A stretch of 64,000 nucleotides of DNA from Natronocella acetinitrilica (GCF_024170285.1 NZ_JALJXV010000002.1:186001-250000); one strand, 5' to 3'; positions 35,314-44,887 are shown, numbered from the stretch's first letter. The notes: generated by a model from the letters alone, not told the origin. Numbers and translations: made by a program.

Positions 35314-36585
35314 TCAATGCTCGGCCGAGGCCTTCAGCGCCTCTACGAAAATGTCCACTGCTGCATCAACCTGCTGACGATTCACGGTGAGCGGCGGCAA
35401 CCAGCGGACGATCTGGCCGCCATAGGCGCCGCAGCGAATCAGCAGCAAACCGCGCTTCTCGGCCTCCTGCAGAATACGCATGGAGCGGGGGCCGTCCGGC
35501 CGACCTTCGTCATCGACCATTTCCGTGCCCAGCATGAGCCCCTTGCCCCGCAGGTCCCCGATGGACGGGTCACTGGCCTTCAGCTCTGCCAGACGCTGCC
35601 AGAGGTGCTCACCCTGCTTCGCGGCATTCTCCACCAGTCCCTCTTCTTCAATCACGTCCAGCGTGGCCACCGCGGCGGCGCAGGCAACAGCGTTGCCGCC
35701 GTAAGTGCCCCCCTGGGACCCCGGCCAGCCTTTCTCCATGATGTCCAGCCGAGAGGCCAGCGCAGAAAGCGGGTAGCCGCTGGCAAGCCCCTTGGCGGTG
35801 ATCAGCACGTCGGGCTTGACGCCGAAGTGCTCATGGCCCCAGTACTTGCCACTGCGGCCGTTGCCTGCCTGGACTTCGTCCATCATCAGCAGGATGCCGT
35901 GGCGATCACAGCGCTCCCGCAGGCCCTGCATGAAGGCATTGGTCGCCGGCACATATCCCGACTCACCCTGAATGGGCTCGATCAGCATCGCGGCAGTTTC
36001 CGCTGGCGACGTCTGGGTCGCGAACAGGTGATCGAGTTCACGCAGACAGAACTCGGTTGCCGTCTGCTCGTCCCAGCCGTAGCGATAGGTATTGGGGAAC
36101 GGCGTCACCATGATGCCGCCCATCATCGGCTGCACGCCGGCACGCAAGCCGACGCTGGAGGTAGTCGCCGACAGGGCACCCATGGTCCGGCCATGGAAAC
36201 CGCCCTGGAAGACAATGATGTTGGGCCGACCGGTGGCCTGCCTTGCCAAACGAATGGAGGCCTCGATGACCTCGGCACCGGAGTTGGAATAGAAGATCCG
36301 GTCGAGGCCCGCCGGCAACAGCTTGCCAAGCCGCTCGTTCAATTCCAGCATGGGCTGATGTTTCATGATGGCGGCCTGACCATGCACCAGGGTCGCAACC
36401 TGGCGCTGCGCCGCGGCCACTACCTTTGGGTGACAGTGGCCGGTGGAGGTCACCCCGATACCGGAGGTAAAGTCCAGGTACCGTCTGCCCTGTTCGTCAA
36501 ACAGGTAAACGCCCTCTCCCCGCGTGGCAACAATGCCGCTTGACTGCTTCATCAGCGGAGAAATCTGACCCATCTGTTGAGCCAT
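35314..36585 (-). CDS. Class III aminotransferase (4-aminobutyrate-type)
   Basis: The 423-residue protein has the class III features: LDFTSGIGVTSTGHCHP, NSGAEVIEASIRLAR, the Asp of MMDEVQAGNGRSG, and the PLP lysine in LITAKGLASGYPLSA. The profile fits 4-aminobutyrate or related omega-amino-acid transaminases that use 2-oxoglutarate; acetylornithine aminotransferase is a less likely option because of the missing adjacent arg genes. ATG 36585 follows AAGGAGG by six bases. A GabD-like enzyme is at 23745, so the two may act in succession. Confidence 0.88.
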   Translation of the reverse strand: MAQQMGQISPLMKQSSGIVATRGEGVYLFDEQGRRYLDFTSGIGVTSTGHCHPKVVAAAQRQVATLVHGQAAIMKHQPMLELNERLGKLLPAGLDRIFYSNSGAEVIEASIRLARQATGRPNIIVFQGGFHGRTMGALSATTSSVGLRAGVQPMMGGIMVTPFPNTYRYGWDEQTATEFCLRELDHLFATQTSPAETAAMLIEPIQGESGYVPATNAFMQGLRERCDRHGILLMMDEVQAGNGRSGKYWGHEHFGVKPDVLITAKGLASGYPLSALASRLDIMEKGWPGSQGGTYGGNAVACAAAVATLDVIEEEGLVENAAKQGEHLWQRLAELKASDPSIGDLRGKGLMLGTEMVDDEGRPDGPRSMRILQEAEKRGLLLIRCGAYGGQIVRWLPPLTVNRQQVDAAVDIFVEALKASAEH

Positions 36586-36687
36586 GGGGCACCTCCTTGG
36601 ATATGGCATGCAAAAGTTTGCGCAGAGTCTATACCCCGCATACGGGGGCTTCAAACCCATGATCCAGTCCGTCGTACTCCAGGAAGG

Positions 36688-37860
36688 TTAGCCGAGACCG
36701 GCAATCACTGCGTCGGCGACGTCCGTGGTACTGCGGCGGCTACCGCCGTGGGCACGGAGGTCGGCCTCCACTGCTTCCCGCAGGCGAGCCGCCGCTTTCC
36801 TCGCGCGGGCGTCCTCTTCTCCCATCCAGTCCAGCATCATTGCCGCGGTCAGCAGCATGGCCGTGGGTCCGGCGATGTTCTTGCCGGCAATATCCGGCGC
36901 ACTGCCGTGGGTAGGTTCGAACATGGGCGGCTGATGGCGATCCGACGGATTGAGATTGCAGGACGGCGCGACTCCCATCCCGCCGCAGAGCACCGCGGCA
37001 AGATCGGTCAGGATATCCCCTTGCAGATTGCTCGCCACCACCACGTCGAAAGCCCAGGGGCTGGTGACGAATTTCATGCAGGCCGCGTCCACCAGTTCGT
37101 GGTGGGTGGCAATCGCCGGGTAGTCCGCCGCCACCGCGGCGAAAGTCTCGGTGTACATATCGCCCCAGTACTGCAGGGCATTGCGCTTGGTGATCAGGCA
37201 AACCTGGGCCCGCGCAGTGCCGCCATCAGGCGACGGAAACTCGCGCTGACGCCGCCGCCCGGCCTCGCGCTCCGCAGCCCTGATAACGGCCCGCTCAAAG
37301 GCATGCCGGAAAATGCGCTCCGCGCCGCGGCGCGTGAACACCTCCATCTGTGTCGCCACCTCGTCCGGGGTTCCCGGCCGCAGGCGGCCACCCTGGCCGA
37401 CATACTCGCCCTCGCTGTTCTCGCGAATCACCAGCATGTCCACATCCCGGGCACGATCGTCACGGATATATTGTGGCGCCCCGTCAAGCAGCACCGCCGG
37501 ACGCTCGCAGGCCCACTGATCGAAACCCTTGCGCAGGGCGAGCAGCGGCTGCAACGAAACACCATCGGAGAGCAGGTAGCGGTTCGGGTCATGCAGCGGA
37601 CCGGGATCGCCCAATGCGCCGAGCAGGATGGCGTCGTGGCCAGCGAGTTGTTCGCGCCAGTCTTCCGGCATCATGCGGCCATGCTCGCGGTGCCAGGCAT
37701 GGCTGGGCCAGCCGTACTCCACCAGCTCCAGCTCCGGACCACCATCGTCGACCAGTGCCCGCAGGGCCCGCACCGTCACCTCCATGACCTCCGGCCCGAT
37801 TCCATCCCCGGGCATGACCGCCACTTTCCAGTGACTGCGCTTACGTTCACGGCTCCACAT
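36688..37860 (-). CDS. Isocitrate/isopropylmalate dehydrogenase family protein (tartrate dehydrogenase-like)
   Basis: The 390-residue protein belongs to the beta-decarboxylating dehydrogenase fold: VMPGDGIGPEVMEVT at the N terminus, VIRENSEGEYVGQGG, the metal region DVVVASNLQGDILTDL, and EPTHGSAPDIAGKN. The segment order and KRNALQYWGDMYTE fit tartrate/D-malate dehydrogenases rather than LeuB or Icd, because leuCD and other leucine genes are absent. It acts on a 2-hydroxy-3-carboxy acid with NAD and divalent metal. GGAGGAG is ten bases before ATG 37860. Confidence 0.85.
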   Translation of the reverse strand: MWSRERKRSHWKVAVMPGDGIGPEVMEVTVRALRALVDDGGPELELVEYGWPSHAWHREHGRMMPEDWREQLAGHDAILLGALGDPGPLHDPNRYLLSDGVSLQPLLALRKGFDQWACERPAVLLDGAPQYIRDDRARDVDMLVIRENSEGEYVGQGGRLRPGTPDEVATQMEVFTRRGAERIFRHAFERAVIRAAEREAGRRRQREFPSPDGGTARAQVCLITKRNALQYWGDMYTETFAAVAADYPAIATHHELVDAACMKFVTSPWAFDVVVASNLQGDILTDLAAVLCGGMGVAPSCNLNPSDRHQPPMFEPTHGSAPDIAGKNIAGPTAMLLTAAMMLDWMGEEDARARKAAARLREAVEADLRAHGGSRRSTTDVADAVIAGLG

Positions 37861-37979
37861 GGCCTGCTACTCCTCCGACTTCGTGACCGAATGCCAAGGT
37901 GCCCGGCAGGGCGCCGGGTCCCGCCTACGGTCACCGACCCGCGCGGCTTTTGCAAGGGGCTCAATTGCCGCAACCACGC

Positions 37980-38025
37980 GTGACGCACCGCGGCAGGACT
38001 GGTAGAATTCGGACCAGTTTGGTCC
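37980..38025 (+). promoter_or_regulatory. Promoter with palindrome upstream of sufT
   Basis: GTGACG (37980-37985) and TAGAAT (38003-38008) are 17 bases apart, a good sigma70 pair (four and five of six). A perfect 6-bp palindrome with a three-base centre, GGACCA-GTT-TGGTCC, follows at 38011-38025, so it would cover the start of transcription. It could be a repressor site such as IscR or a related Fe-S regulator, but I have no direct evidence for its regulator. Confidence 0.6.
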
Positions 38026-38056
38026 ACATGCCGATAGTCCTTTGGAGGCAGTTTCG

Positions 38057-38608
38057 ATGTACCAGGTACGGGGTGACCCCGTCATATTCAGCCGTGACTG
38101 TGATGCCATCGTGATCCCGGCAGGAGATTCGGGCACGATTCCCCAGGGCGCAGAAGGCGTGCTGACCCAGGCACTGGGCGGCAGCTACACCGTCTATATC
38201 CAGGGCAATCTGTTTCGCATCGCCGGGCGTGATGGCGACGCCATCGGCCGGGATGTGGTTCCGCCACCGGAACTCGCCGAAGACGCCTCGGATTCGGACG
38301 TGGAGCAGCTGGTCTGGGATCAGCTCCACACCACTTTTGATCCCGAGATCCCCATCGACATCGTTGAGCTGGGGCTGGTCTATCGCTGCGATCTCATCCG
38401 GCTCGAGAATGGCCAGCGGGATGTTGAAATCGACATGACGCTGACCGCTCCCGGCTGCGGGATGGGCGAGGTCATCGCTGCGGATGTACGGGACAAGATC
38501 GAGATCATCCCCACGGTCAACCAATGCCGGGTGGAGCTGGTATTCGATCCGCCATGGAGTTCCCAGATGATGTCCGACGCGGCGAAGCTGCAGACGGGCA
38601 TGCTCTAG
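38057..38608 (+). CDS. sufT: SufT family Fe-S assembly protein (DUF59)
   Basis: The 183-residue product has an N-terminal extension and a DUF59/MIP18 domain (about 85-175) with DPEIPIDIVELGLVY and the conserved PGCGMGEVIAADV. SufT proteins help Fe-S cluster maturation, and the domain also occurs in Apd1-type maturation factors. No other suf genes are nearby. ATG 38057 follows GGAGG by nine bases; TTG 38042 is upstream of that site. A promoter and palindrome lie at 37980-38025. The TAG stop lies in CTAGTTGTCCCGAAAC, which resembles the end of the 75-343 element. Confidence 0.9.
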   Translation: MYQVRGDPVIFSRDCDAIVIPAGDSGTIPQGAEGVLTQALGGSYTVYIQGNLFRIAGRDGDAIGRDVVPPPELAEDASDSDVEQLVWDQLHTTFDPEIPIDIVELGLVYRCDLIRLENGQRDVEIDMTLTAPGCGMGEVIAADVRDKIEIIPTVNQCRVELVFDPPWSSQMMSDAAKLQTGML

Positions 38609-38622
38609 TTGTCCCGAAACAC
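38605..38622. repeat. Possible solitary end of the 75-343 element
   Basis: CTAGTTGTCCCGAAACAC at 38605-38622 shares the 12-base core TGTCCCGAAACA with the terminal repeat of the 75-343 element, with one extra T after CTAG. In both places the TAG of CTAG is the stop codon of a gene and the core lies directly downstream. No opposite arm is found nearby, so a solo end, an old excision scar or chance are all open. Confidence 0.35.
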
Positions 38623-38633
38623 GGTTCAGGCTC

Positions 38634-39614
38634 GTGCAAATCTGGCAGATTCAGTCGACTGACGGCGCGGGGCAATTGCGGCAGGCTTCCGCCTCATCCC
38701 CTGCCTGCGGCCCGGAAGACATCCGGGTCGCCGTGCGTTCGGTGGGCATCAACCGCGCCGACCTCCTGCAAATGCGTGGTCTCTATCCCGCGCCTCCGGG
38801 CGCTCCAGCGGATATCCCCGGCCTGGAGTACGCGGGAGAGATCGTCGAGACCGGCGCTCGTGTGCGGGCCCGGCAAGTGGGCGACCGGGTCATGGGCCTG
38901 GTAGCCGGTGGTGCATACGCAACCGAACTGGTCGTCCACGAGCTCGACACCCTGCCAGTGCCGGCTAATCTGGGCTGGGCCGAGGCCGCAGCCTTTCCGG
39001 AAGCCTACCTCACCGCATACCGCGCACTATTCCTGGAAGGCGGCATCCAGCCCGGTCAATGGGCGCTCATTCGCGCCGCCACCTCCGTCGTCGGCATTGC
39101 CGGGCTGCAGTTGCTCAGGACCTTCGGCAGCTTCAGCGTCGGCAGCAGCCGGCATCAGGAACGCCTGGACCAACTCGGGGCGGATATGCCAGATGTGCCC
39201 CTGGTCGATGCCGGCGACAACCTGCCCGAGGCAGTGAGGACAGCAACCGATGGCGGCGCCGACGTGGCCCTGGACATGCTCGGTGGCGAGGCACTGGCAC
39301 AGGGGCTGGAGGCGCTGCGGGATGAGGGCTGCCTGGTTTTGATCGGCCTGCTTCAGGGCCGGAAGGTTCAGCTGGATACCGCGCGACTTCTGTTTCGAAG
39401 GCTGACGATCAGAGCCATGACCATGCGCACCCTGCCCCTGGGACGTCGCCTGCAACTGATGAGCGTGGCGCGGGAACGCTTGCTGCCGCACCTGGCGCGG
39501 GGAACCCTCAACCCCCGCGTCGCCGCCAGCCATGATTTCTCCCGGGCGCCAGAGGCCATCGCAGCCATGCAACAGGGTGAGCACGTAGGCAAGATTGTCC
39601 TGACCGTCGGCTAA
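38634..39614 (+). CDS. Quinone oxidoreductase-like zinc-independent MDR protein (PIG3 family)
   Basis: The 326-residue protein is a medium-chain reductase of the quinone-oxidoreductase/PIG3 type: SVGINRADLLQMRGLYPAPPG near the start and AAAFPEAYLTAYRALF. In the NADPH-binding loop the usual ASGVG-type sequence is replaced by ATSVVGIAGLQLL, so cofactor binding may be altered. There are no zinc ligands. A GTG start at 38634 is only weakly supported by a ribosome site. It follows sufT by 25 bases and could be co-transcribed with it, though the link is unclear. Confidence 0.82.
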   Translation: MQIWQIQSTDGAGQLRQASASSPACGPEDIRVAVRSVGINRADLLQMRGLYPAPPGAPADIPGLEYAGEIVETGARVRARQVGDRVMGLVAGGAYATELVVHELDTLPVPANLGWAEAAAFPEAYLTAYRALFLEGGIQPGQWALIRAATSVVGIAGLQLLRTFGSFSVGSSRHQERLDQLGADMPDVPLVDAGDNLPEAVRTATDGGADVALDMLGGEALAQGLEALRDEGCLVLIGLLQGRKVQLDTARLLFRRLTIRAMTMRTLPLGRRLQLMSVARERLLPHLARGTLNPRVAASHDFSRAPEAIAAMQQGEHVGKIVLTVG

Positions 39615-39639
39615 TCCCGTCCGCCGGGGAAACACTGGC

Positions 39640-39711
39640 ATTCAGCGTTGATTCAGCCCCGGGCGTTCATTGTTCGGCATCAGGGCTGAAACGTCGCTTA
39701 TCGGGTACAGT
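39640..39711 (+). promoter_or_regulatory. Tandem ATTCAG repeat and hairpin upstream of the PepSY gene
   Basis: ATTCAG occurs twice with an 11-base period (39640-39645 and 39651-39656), the spacing of OmpR/PhoB-family response-regulator boxes. An 8-bp inverted repeat, TTCAGCCC (39652-39659) and GGGCTGAA (39683-39690), overlaps it, and a TACAGT hexamer is at 39706-39711. The box could activate the PepSY gene; the hairpin could instead end the upstream transcript. No T-run is present. Confidence 0.5.
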
Positions 39712-39793
39712 ATCGAGAAGAGATGTGACGCCCATTCAACAGGGACGCCGGGTAACCAAAGCCCGGCCTCCAATCAGGCAGGATGAACGATCC

Positions 39794-40057
39794 GTGCGTT
39801 GCTCACTCCGGAACCTTCGAATGACTTTCGCGGCGGTTGTGCTTGCGGCCACCCTGCTAGGCCCCGTGCCGTCGGCGTTTGCGGACGACCCCCTGCTGAC
39901 CCAGGACGAAGCGGTGGAACTGGTGCGGGCTCGCACCGACGGCCGCATCCTCGGTGTCGATACCGTCAACGAACGGCAATTCCGGGTGCGGGTTCTGGTC
40001 CGCCAGGGCGAGGTGCGCGTGTTCCGGGTCGACCGGGTCACCGGGCGGGTGCGATAG
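39794..40057 (+). CDS. Small periplasmic PepSY-domain protein
   Basis: The 87-residue product has a signal peptide (LRMTFAAVVLAATLLGPVPSAFA) and one PepSY domain: LTQDEAVELVRARTDGRILGVDTVN, then RVRVLVRQGEVRVFRVDRVTG. Free-standing PepSY proteins are often controlled by two-component systems, and a tandem ATTCAG box lies upstream. A GTG start at 39794 gives a positively charged signal-peptide N-terminus and has AGGA upstream; ATG 39821 would leave only the hydrophobic part. Function is unknown, perhaps protease inhibition. It converges on the exonuclease gene 20 bases away. Confidence 0.72.
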   Translation: MRCSLRNLRMTFAAVVLAATLLGPVPSAFADDPLLTQDEAVELVRARTDGRILGVDTVNERQFRVRVLVRQGEVRVFRVDRVTGRVR

Positions 40058-40077
40058 AGAGACACCGATATCCCTCA

Positions 40078-42204
40078 TTAGGTGCCCGCCTGCCCCCCTT
40101 CCAGCAAGGCTGAGCGATGCCTTAGCTGCGCCGCCATGCTGGAAGCCTTCATGGCCTCTCCAAAGGTGGTGATTCCCTGGGCCTCCAGCCGATCGATAAT
40201 GCGCACCAGGACCTCGGCGGTAGCCATGGTGTCCCCCATGGCCGTGTGGCGACCGGAAATACTGACGCCGTAGCGCTCACAGACCCCATCGAGGGAATGG
40301 TCCTCTTCATCGCCGTCCAGCATGGACGACAGAAGCAGCGTATCCAGCAGCGGATTGGGGAAGGTGACCCCGCACTCAGACTCCTTCACGCTGATGAACT
40401 TCATGTCGAAGGCGGCATTGTGGGCCACCAGGATGGCGTCCCCCGCGAAGGCATGAAATTGCGGCAGCACCACCTGGATGTTGGGTTTGTCGGCGACATC
40501 GGCGTCGGTGATGCCATGGAAACGAATCGAGTCCTCGGGAATCCGCCGCCCCGGATTGACCAGCCGCTCGAAGGTTTCACCAGTCAGAATGCGCCCCTTC
40601 ACGACCCGCACGCCGGCGATGGAGATGATCTCATCGCCGCCGAGGGGGTTCAGCCCGGTCATCTCGCAATCGAACACCACGAAGCTGAGGTCGGCCAGTC
40701 GCCGCGAAGCGATTTCGTCGCTGCCCTCATGCTCGCGCATCAGGCCGAAGTCGTAGAATTCCGGCCGCGGCGGCAGTTTTTCCGGTTCACTCAGGAACTG
40801 TGGCCGCGCTGGCGCCGGCAGTGGCAGACGCAGCAGCGCCTGGCCCTTGCGGCGTCCCTGCTGACTCCACATTTCGCAACCGTGCCGCTCGAGAATATCC
40901 CGCAAACGCTGCTCGCCGCTGTCCTCGCTGCACCGGGTTTCCAGCCACTCGTCAAGCAAGCCATCGGGCACCGGTGAACCATTCCAGATGATATCCAGGT
41001 ACACATTGCGATCGCCAAGCATGGACTCCACGTCGAACGCCTCCTCCCCACTATGGGCGTGGAGATGACGCACCAGGCAATCCAGCCCCTGAAGCAGGGA
41101 CAGGCTGTCGCCGTTCAACCAGAGCGGCATGCCGGTGGCGGTGACATGCACCCTGGGGAGATCCTGCAACCGCTGCTCCAGGCAGCTCACCAGATCCGTG
41201 ACCAGCACGTCGGCCATGGGCCAACGGCCAAGCAGGTGGCCGCGAATGCGTCCTGCGAGATCATCGAGTCGCTCGCTGAGCGCCTCACTCTCACTCAGTA
41301 GCACACGGTCGAATTCCCTGCGCTCGTCCGCAGCCATGTCGGGGAAACGCGCCATGGTCTCGGCCGCCGCCCGCAGATTGGCGGCGATGGAGCGCAAGTC
41401 CCGGGTCAGGGCGTGGCGCACAGCATCGCCGGCCGCGAGTAGCGCCACATCCTCGGATATATCCACCAGGGTGACCAGATAGCCGGTGATCTCACCCTGG
41501 CTGTCGAGTATGAGCGCCATCCTGCCGTGCAACATGACCCGGGCATCGGCACTGGTACAGACGAATGGCGCACTGAGAGCGCTGCGCTTGTCATTCTCGT
41601 CCCGATGACGCCGCTCCAGCCTGTCCAGGGTATGTTGTACCGGCGGGCGCGACAGGACATTGAACAGGGGACGACCGAGGCCGAGTTCATCCGGCAGACC
41701 AACGATGGACACAGCGGCCTGGTTGTAGAGCATGATTCTGTGCTGCCGGTTAGAGACCAGCACACCCTCGGAGAGCCCCTGCAGGATGACCTCTAGCCAG
41801 GTCTTCTGCTCGTCCATCCGGGCGGCGGCAGTCTCCATGGCCTTGCGAATCTCCCGTCGCGAGCCACGCAGCGCATCGGCAAGCGCGCGTATCGTCTCGG
41901 GGAGGGAACCTAGTGCATGGCGCCTTGGCAGAATCAGTTCCTGATCCGACCCGCGGGATTCCAGCAGCGCACGGATGCTGCGGTTGAGCTTGCGCGATGG
42001 CCTTAGCAGCAGGCGATCCAGACAGAACCAGCCAATCGCCACAAGGCCCAGCAGCCCGCCCCCGCCCAGCATGGCTAGAACCAATGGATCATTACCCGCC
42101 TCCCCAGCCCGCGAGGCGGCGTAGGTAACACCGATCAGGAGCACCAGGGCCAGGGTGATCAGGCCACCCAGGATGACGTTCAATAGCGTCCGGGACTGCG
42201 GCAC
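40078..42204 (-). CDS. Membrane-anchored PAS protein with C-terminal DEDDh 3'-5' exonuclease
   Basis: The 708-residue protein has two N-terminal membrane helices (about 8-30 and 42-62), a helical linker, a PAS domain (about 140-260) with [20 protein letters not shown], and a long middle region resembling a degenerate sensor-kinase dimerisation/ATPase module. It ends in an epsilon-type exonuclease domain (about 525-695). Catalytic residues are in [10 protein letters not shown] (Asp, Glu), [12 protein letters not shown] (Asp) and [12 protein letters not shown] (His, Asp). The GTG start overlaps the stop of the DUF294 gene (TAGTG), so they are co-translated. Family members are nearby ActP-type symporter genes in other bacteria; the true nucleic acid or nucleotide target is unknown. 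Confidence 0.82.
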   Translation of the reverse strand: MPQSRTLLNVILGGLITLALVLLIGVTYAASRAGEAGNDPLVLAMLGGGGLLGLVAIGWFCLDRLLLRPSRKLNRSIRALLESRGSDQELILPRRHALGSLPETIRALADALRGSRREIRKAMETAAARMDEQKTWLEVILQGLSEGVLVSNRQHRIMLYNQAAVSIVGLPDELGLGRPLFNVLSRPPVQHTLDRLERRHRDENDKRSALSAPFVCTSADARVMLHGRMALILDSQGEITGYLVTLVDISEDVALLAAGDAVRHALTRDLRSIAANLRAAAETMARFPDMAADERREFDRVLLSESEALSERLDDLAGRIRGHLLGRWPMADVLVTDLVSCLEQRLQDLPRVHVTATGMPLWLNGDSLSLLQGLDCLVRHLHAHSGEEAFDVESMLGDRNVYLDIIWNGSPVPDGLLDEWLETRCSEDSGEQRLRDILERHGCEMWSQQGRRKGQALLRLPLPAPARPQFLSEPEKLPPRPEFYDFGLMREHEGSDEIASRRLADLSFVVFDCEMTGLNPLGGDEIISIAGVRVVKGRILTGETFERLVNPGRRIPEDSIRFHGITDADVADKPNIQVVLPQFHAFAGDAILVAHNAAFDMKFISVKESECGVTFPNPLLDTLLLSSMLDGDEEDHSLDGVCERYGVSISGRHTAMGDTMATAEVLVRIIDRLEAQGITTFGEAMKASSMAAQLRHRSALLEGGQAGT

Positions 42205-43658
42205 TAGACTCCACTCCCCACGAGGTCGGCATGAAGACGCCGCAACAGGGCCTGCGAAGCCTTCATGCTGCGGACCAGGGTGTCGTTTTCCCGCCGGGTC
42301 AGGCTGTCCGGCGGCACATGCCGCCCCGGCGGACGCCCGGCACGCATGTCGGCGGCCTGCTGGCGCAGCAGCAGGAAGCACATGTAGCCATAGGCATGAC
42401 TGAGGGCATCGAGATCATGCCGATCGAGTAGCCCCGCTTCGCCGAGCCGACCCAGGCGTTCCAGGGTTCCCGTCTCGGTTAGGCCACGAGACAGCGCGTA
42501 CAGGCGAATCGCCTCGACGATGGGCATGATGCCGTTTCGCTTGATGTTGAGTTCGCCGGCGTGGGGCCCCTCGCCGCCTTCCGGAATGAGGCGATCGAAC
42601 CAGCCGAGGCCAACCTCCTTGGTGGACTCGTTCAGGGTCAGGGCGCGGAGAAAACCCGGCGATCGGGCAACCGCATCCACCATGGCCTCGCGAACGGCGT
42701 CGGCCAGACTCAACTCGCCCGCCACCGCCCGCATGTCCAGCAATATGCAGGCATTGAGCAGCCCCTGATTCGAGCGGTGCCGCATCCAGCCGCGAATCTG
42801 CGCAAGCCATTGGGAGCGTGCCTTGCGCCACAGGGGATTGCTGGCCATGACGTGGCCGGTGCAAAGCGGGATACCGACCCGGTCAAGGCGAACCGCAAGA
42901 CGATGGCCGAGTTCGGCGAAGTAGCTATCCACCGCTGCATGCTGCTCGTCAGGATAGTCGTCGATGACCAGGCCGTTGTCCTGGTCTGGTGCCAGCAGGC
43001 TCTCGCGCCGCCCGCCGGAGCCCATGACGATCACCGCGAAGGCAACCGGCGGACGCCCCCAGCCATCGGCATCCAGACCGGCAATCACACGGGAGAGCAC
43101 ACGACGGTAGAGGTCGTCATTGAGGGCGGAGAGCAATCGCTGGATGTCCGTTGCCGGCACCTTTTCCGCCAGCAGGTCCGCGGCGATGGCCACCTGGCTG
43201 CGCTTCAACGCGTCGAGAGCCTCGGTGGTATCCGCCTGGGGGAAGTTCGGCCCGCTGCCCAGAGACGACGGCAGAGCGGCGTCCATGAACTGCTCTGCCG
43301 ACAGTAGGCCGACCAGCCCGCCATCGTCATCCACCACGGCCAGGGGGCGACCCTGCCGCAAGGTGCCAAAGAGTCGATAGAGTGGCTCACCTGCAGGGAC
43401 GGCGCGGACGCCCTGATCCATGATCTCGCCCGCGGTCAGCGCAGGCGCATCCGGTCCGCGGAGCCTGGACAGCAGCTCCACCGGGCCGATCAGCCCACGG
43501 ATCTGCCGCTCCCGGTCAAGTACCACTGCGTGACAGACAACCGCCTCTGCCAGCCGCGGCAGCAGCTCATGCAAGGGCGTGGTGACACCGCAGGTCACCG
43601 GCGCGCGCCGGGCGAGCCGGCCGGCGGTTAGCGTGAGCAGTGTCGTCAGGCGCGTCAT
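42204..43658 (-). CDS. DUF294-type nucleotidyltransferase with CBS domains
   Basis: The 484-residue protein has two CBS domains (about 15-125), a polymerase-beta nucleotidyltransferase domain with the active-site motif [16 protein letters not shown] (213-228), and a helical C-terminal DUF294_C region. The motif has the GS-x(10)-DxD catalytic aspartates intact. CBS pairs usually sense adenine nucleotides, so this could be a GlnD-like regulator that adds a nucleotide to a protein when adenylate levels change; the target is not known. ATG 43658 has GGGAGG five bases upstream. It starts one base after the previous NTase gene ends and couples to the exonuclease gene. Confidence 0.86.
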   Translation of the reverse strand: MTRLTTLLTLTAGRLARRAPVTCGVTTPLHELLPRLAEAVVCHAVVLDRERQIRGLIGPVELLSRLRGPDAPALTAGEIMDQGVRAVPAGEPLYRLFGTLRQGRPLAVVDDDGGLVGLLSAEQFMDAALPSSLGSGPNFPQADTTEALDALKRSQVAIAADLLAEKVPATDIQRLLSALNDDLYRRVLSRVIAGLDADGWGRPPVAFAVIVMGSGGRRESLLAPDQDNGLVIDDYPDEQHAAVDSYFAELGHRLAVRLDRVGIPLCTGHVMASNPLWRKARSQWLAQIRGWMRHRSNQGLLNACILLDMRAVAGELSLADAVREAMVDAVARSPGFLRALTLNESTKEVGLGWFDRLIPEGGEGPHAGELNIKRNGIMPIVEAIRLYALSRGLTETGTLERLGRLGEAGLLDRHDLDALSHAYGYMCFLLLRQQAADMRAGRPPGRHVPPDSLTRRENDTLVRSMKASQALLRRLHADLVGSGV

Positions 43659-43659
43659 G

Positions 43660-44751
43660 TCATCCTCCCAGCGCAAGCCGGAGTGCCCGGCGCGCGCGGC
43701 GGGTCACCGATACCGCCTGCTGCAGGTAGCGCCGCTGCAGGGGCCCGAGGCGTGCAAGAGCGATGCTGTTACTCAGAGCCTCGCCCTGGCGCAGGCAGTA
43801 CGCGAGATGCTCGAGGCGCAATTGCGTGGCCAGGGCGTAGGCGGTGCTGAGATCTGCCGCCTCTGCCCGCCCCAGTGTCCCGGCCTGCTCGGCGGCCTCG
43901 AGTCTGTCCTGGGTATTACGGGCCAGCAGACCTCCCCGCAGAGCATAGTGCAAGGCCAGTTGCGACACTGGCAGAAGCAGCTTTTTCTTTAGCTCGGTGT
44001 ATTCCTCGCTGTTGGCAATCAAGCGGCCTCGCAGTCGCTTGAGCAGCCCATCTCCCCCCGCAGCACCGCGCAGGACGTTCTCCCCCAGTAGACCCAAAAA
44101 GCGGGAATTGCCTGCGGCGGCAGCAAGAGCTTCATTGCGAATGGGGTCAAACAGGGCGGCATCGCCGTGTACCACCCGCAGGTCAAAGTAATGGGAGGCA
44201 AGCATGACGTCCCTGCCCTGGGGACGGGTGACCGTGTCGAGCAACCTTTCGCGCCAGGCGCGACAGTCGCGCCGCCAGTCAGCTTCCACCGGGCTGACAC
44301 CCCCCGGGCAATGGGGGATTCCACAGCCGGCAAGCCCATCGGTGACAAAAACGGCCAGCTTCCGGAACCAGTCCAGCGTGTCGGCATCAAGACCGTCTGC
44401 GTGGATCAGGGCGTTATCCTGATCGGTATGTATGGTCTGCTCGCCCCGCCCCTGGGACCCACAGGCAAGCCAGGCATAGGCCGCAGGCGCTGGACCCATC
44501 TCCTGTTCTGCCAGGGTAATCAGCCGGCAGGTGCATGCGTCCACCAGTGCCGCGATTCGCCGCCCCTGGGCGACCGCATGCAGGCCGATGCCCAGCATGG
44601 CCAACTGCACTTCGGGCAAGGCAGCGGCAATGCGTTTCAGTTCGTCAACAGAACGGGCAGCGGCAATCCGCTTGCACAGTTCAGCATCAGGTAGCCGGGA
44701 AACCGGCGGCCATGACTCCACGGGCGATAGGGTCGGCGTTGTCTCGTTCAT
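43660..44751 (-). CDS. DUF294-type nucleotidyltransferase without CBS domains
   Basis: The 363-residue protein begins directly with a helical region and an NTase domain whose motif is GSQGRGEQTIHTDQDN (98-113), with intact catalytic aspartates, followed by the helical DUF294_C part. Compared with its two relatives it lacks CBS and cyclic-nucleotide domains, so it may respond through partners. The best start is ATG 44751; an in-frame upstream start at 44790 overlaps the terminator hairpin at 44774-44800 and is unlikely. It is followed one base later by the CBS-bearing relative. Such genes are usual neighbours of ActP/DUF4212 transporters, and this one lies directly downstream of that pair. Confidence 0.82.
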   Translation of the reverse strand: MNETTPTLSPVESWPPVSRLPDAELCKRIAAARSVDELKRIAAALPEVQLAMLGIGLHAVAQGRRIAALVDACTCRLITLAEQEMGPAPAAYAWLACGSQGRGEQTIHTDQDNALIHADGLDADTLDWFRKLAVFVTDGLAGCGIPHCPGGVSPVEADWRRDCRAWRERLLDTVTRPQGRDVMLASHYFDLRVVHGDAALFDPIRNEALAAAAGNSRFLGLLGENVLRGAAGGDGLLKRLRGRLIANSEEYTELKKKLLLPVSQLALHYALRGGLLARNTQDRLEAAEQAGTLGRAEAADLSTAYALATQLRLEHLAYCLRQGEALSNSIALARLGPLQRRYLQQAVSVTRRARRALRLALGG

Positions 44752-44773
44752 GGCGAACCAGGCCCTGCAGCCG

Positions 44774-44800
44774 AAAAAAAGGCCTGCCAAACGGCAGGCC
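44774..44800 (-). terminator. Rho-independent terminator after the symporter gene
   Basis: On the minus strand a perfect 8-bp hairpin (GGCCTGCC-GTTT-GGCAGGCC, 44800-44781) is followed by a seven-base T run (44780-44774), a strong intrinsic terminator. It lies 88 bases after the symporter gene and 23 bases before the start of the NTase gene at 44751, so it would separate the symporter transcript from the NTase/exonuclease transcript unless read through. Confidence 0.9.
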
Positions 44801-44887
44801 CCTGTTGCTGTGTTGCCAGCGGAGCCGGCGCTGCCGGAATGGCCGATGCCAGCATCGTACCATTCCGGCGGCCGGAGCTCCGGAGGC

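Noticed and set aside
39652-39690. Rho-independent terminator after the quinone oxidoreductase gene
   Set aside because: The 8-bp arms are perfect, but the loop is 23 bases and no T-run follows.
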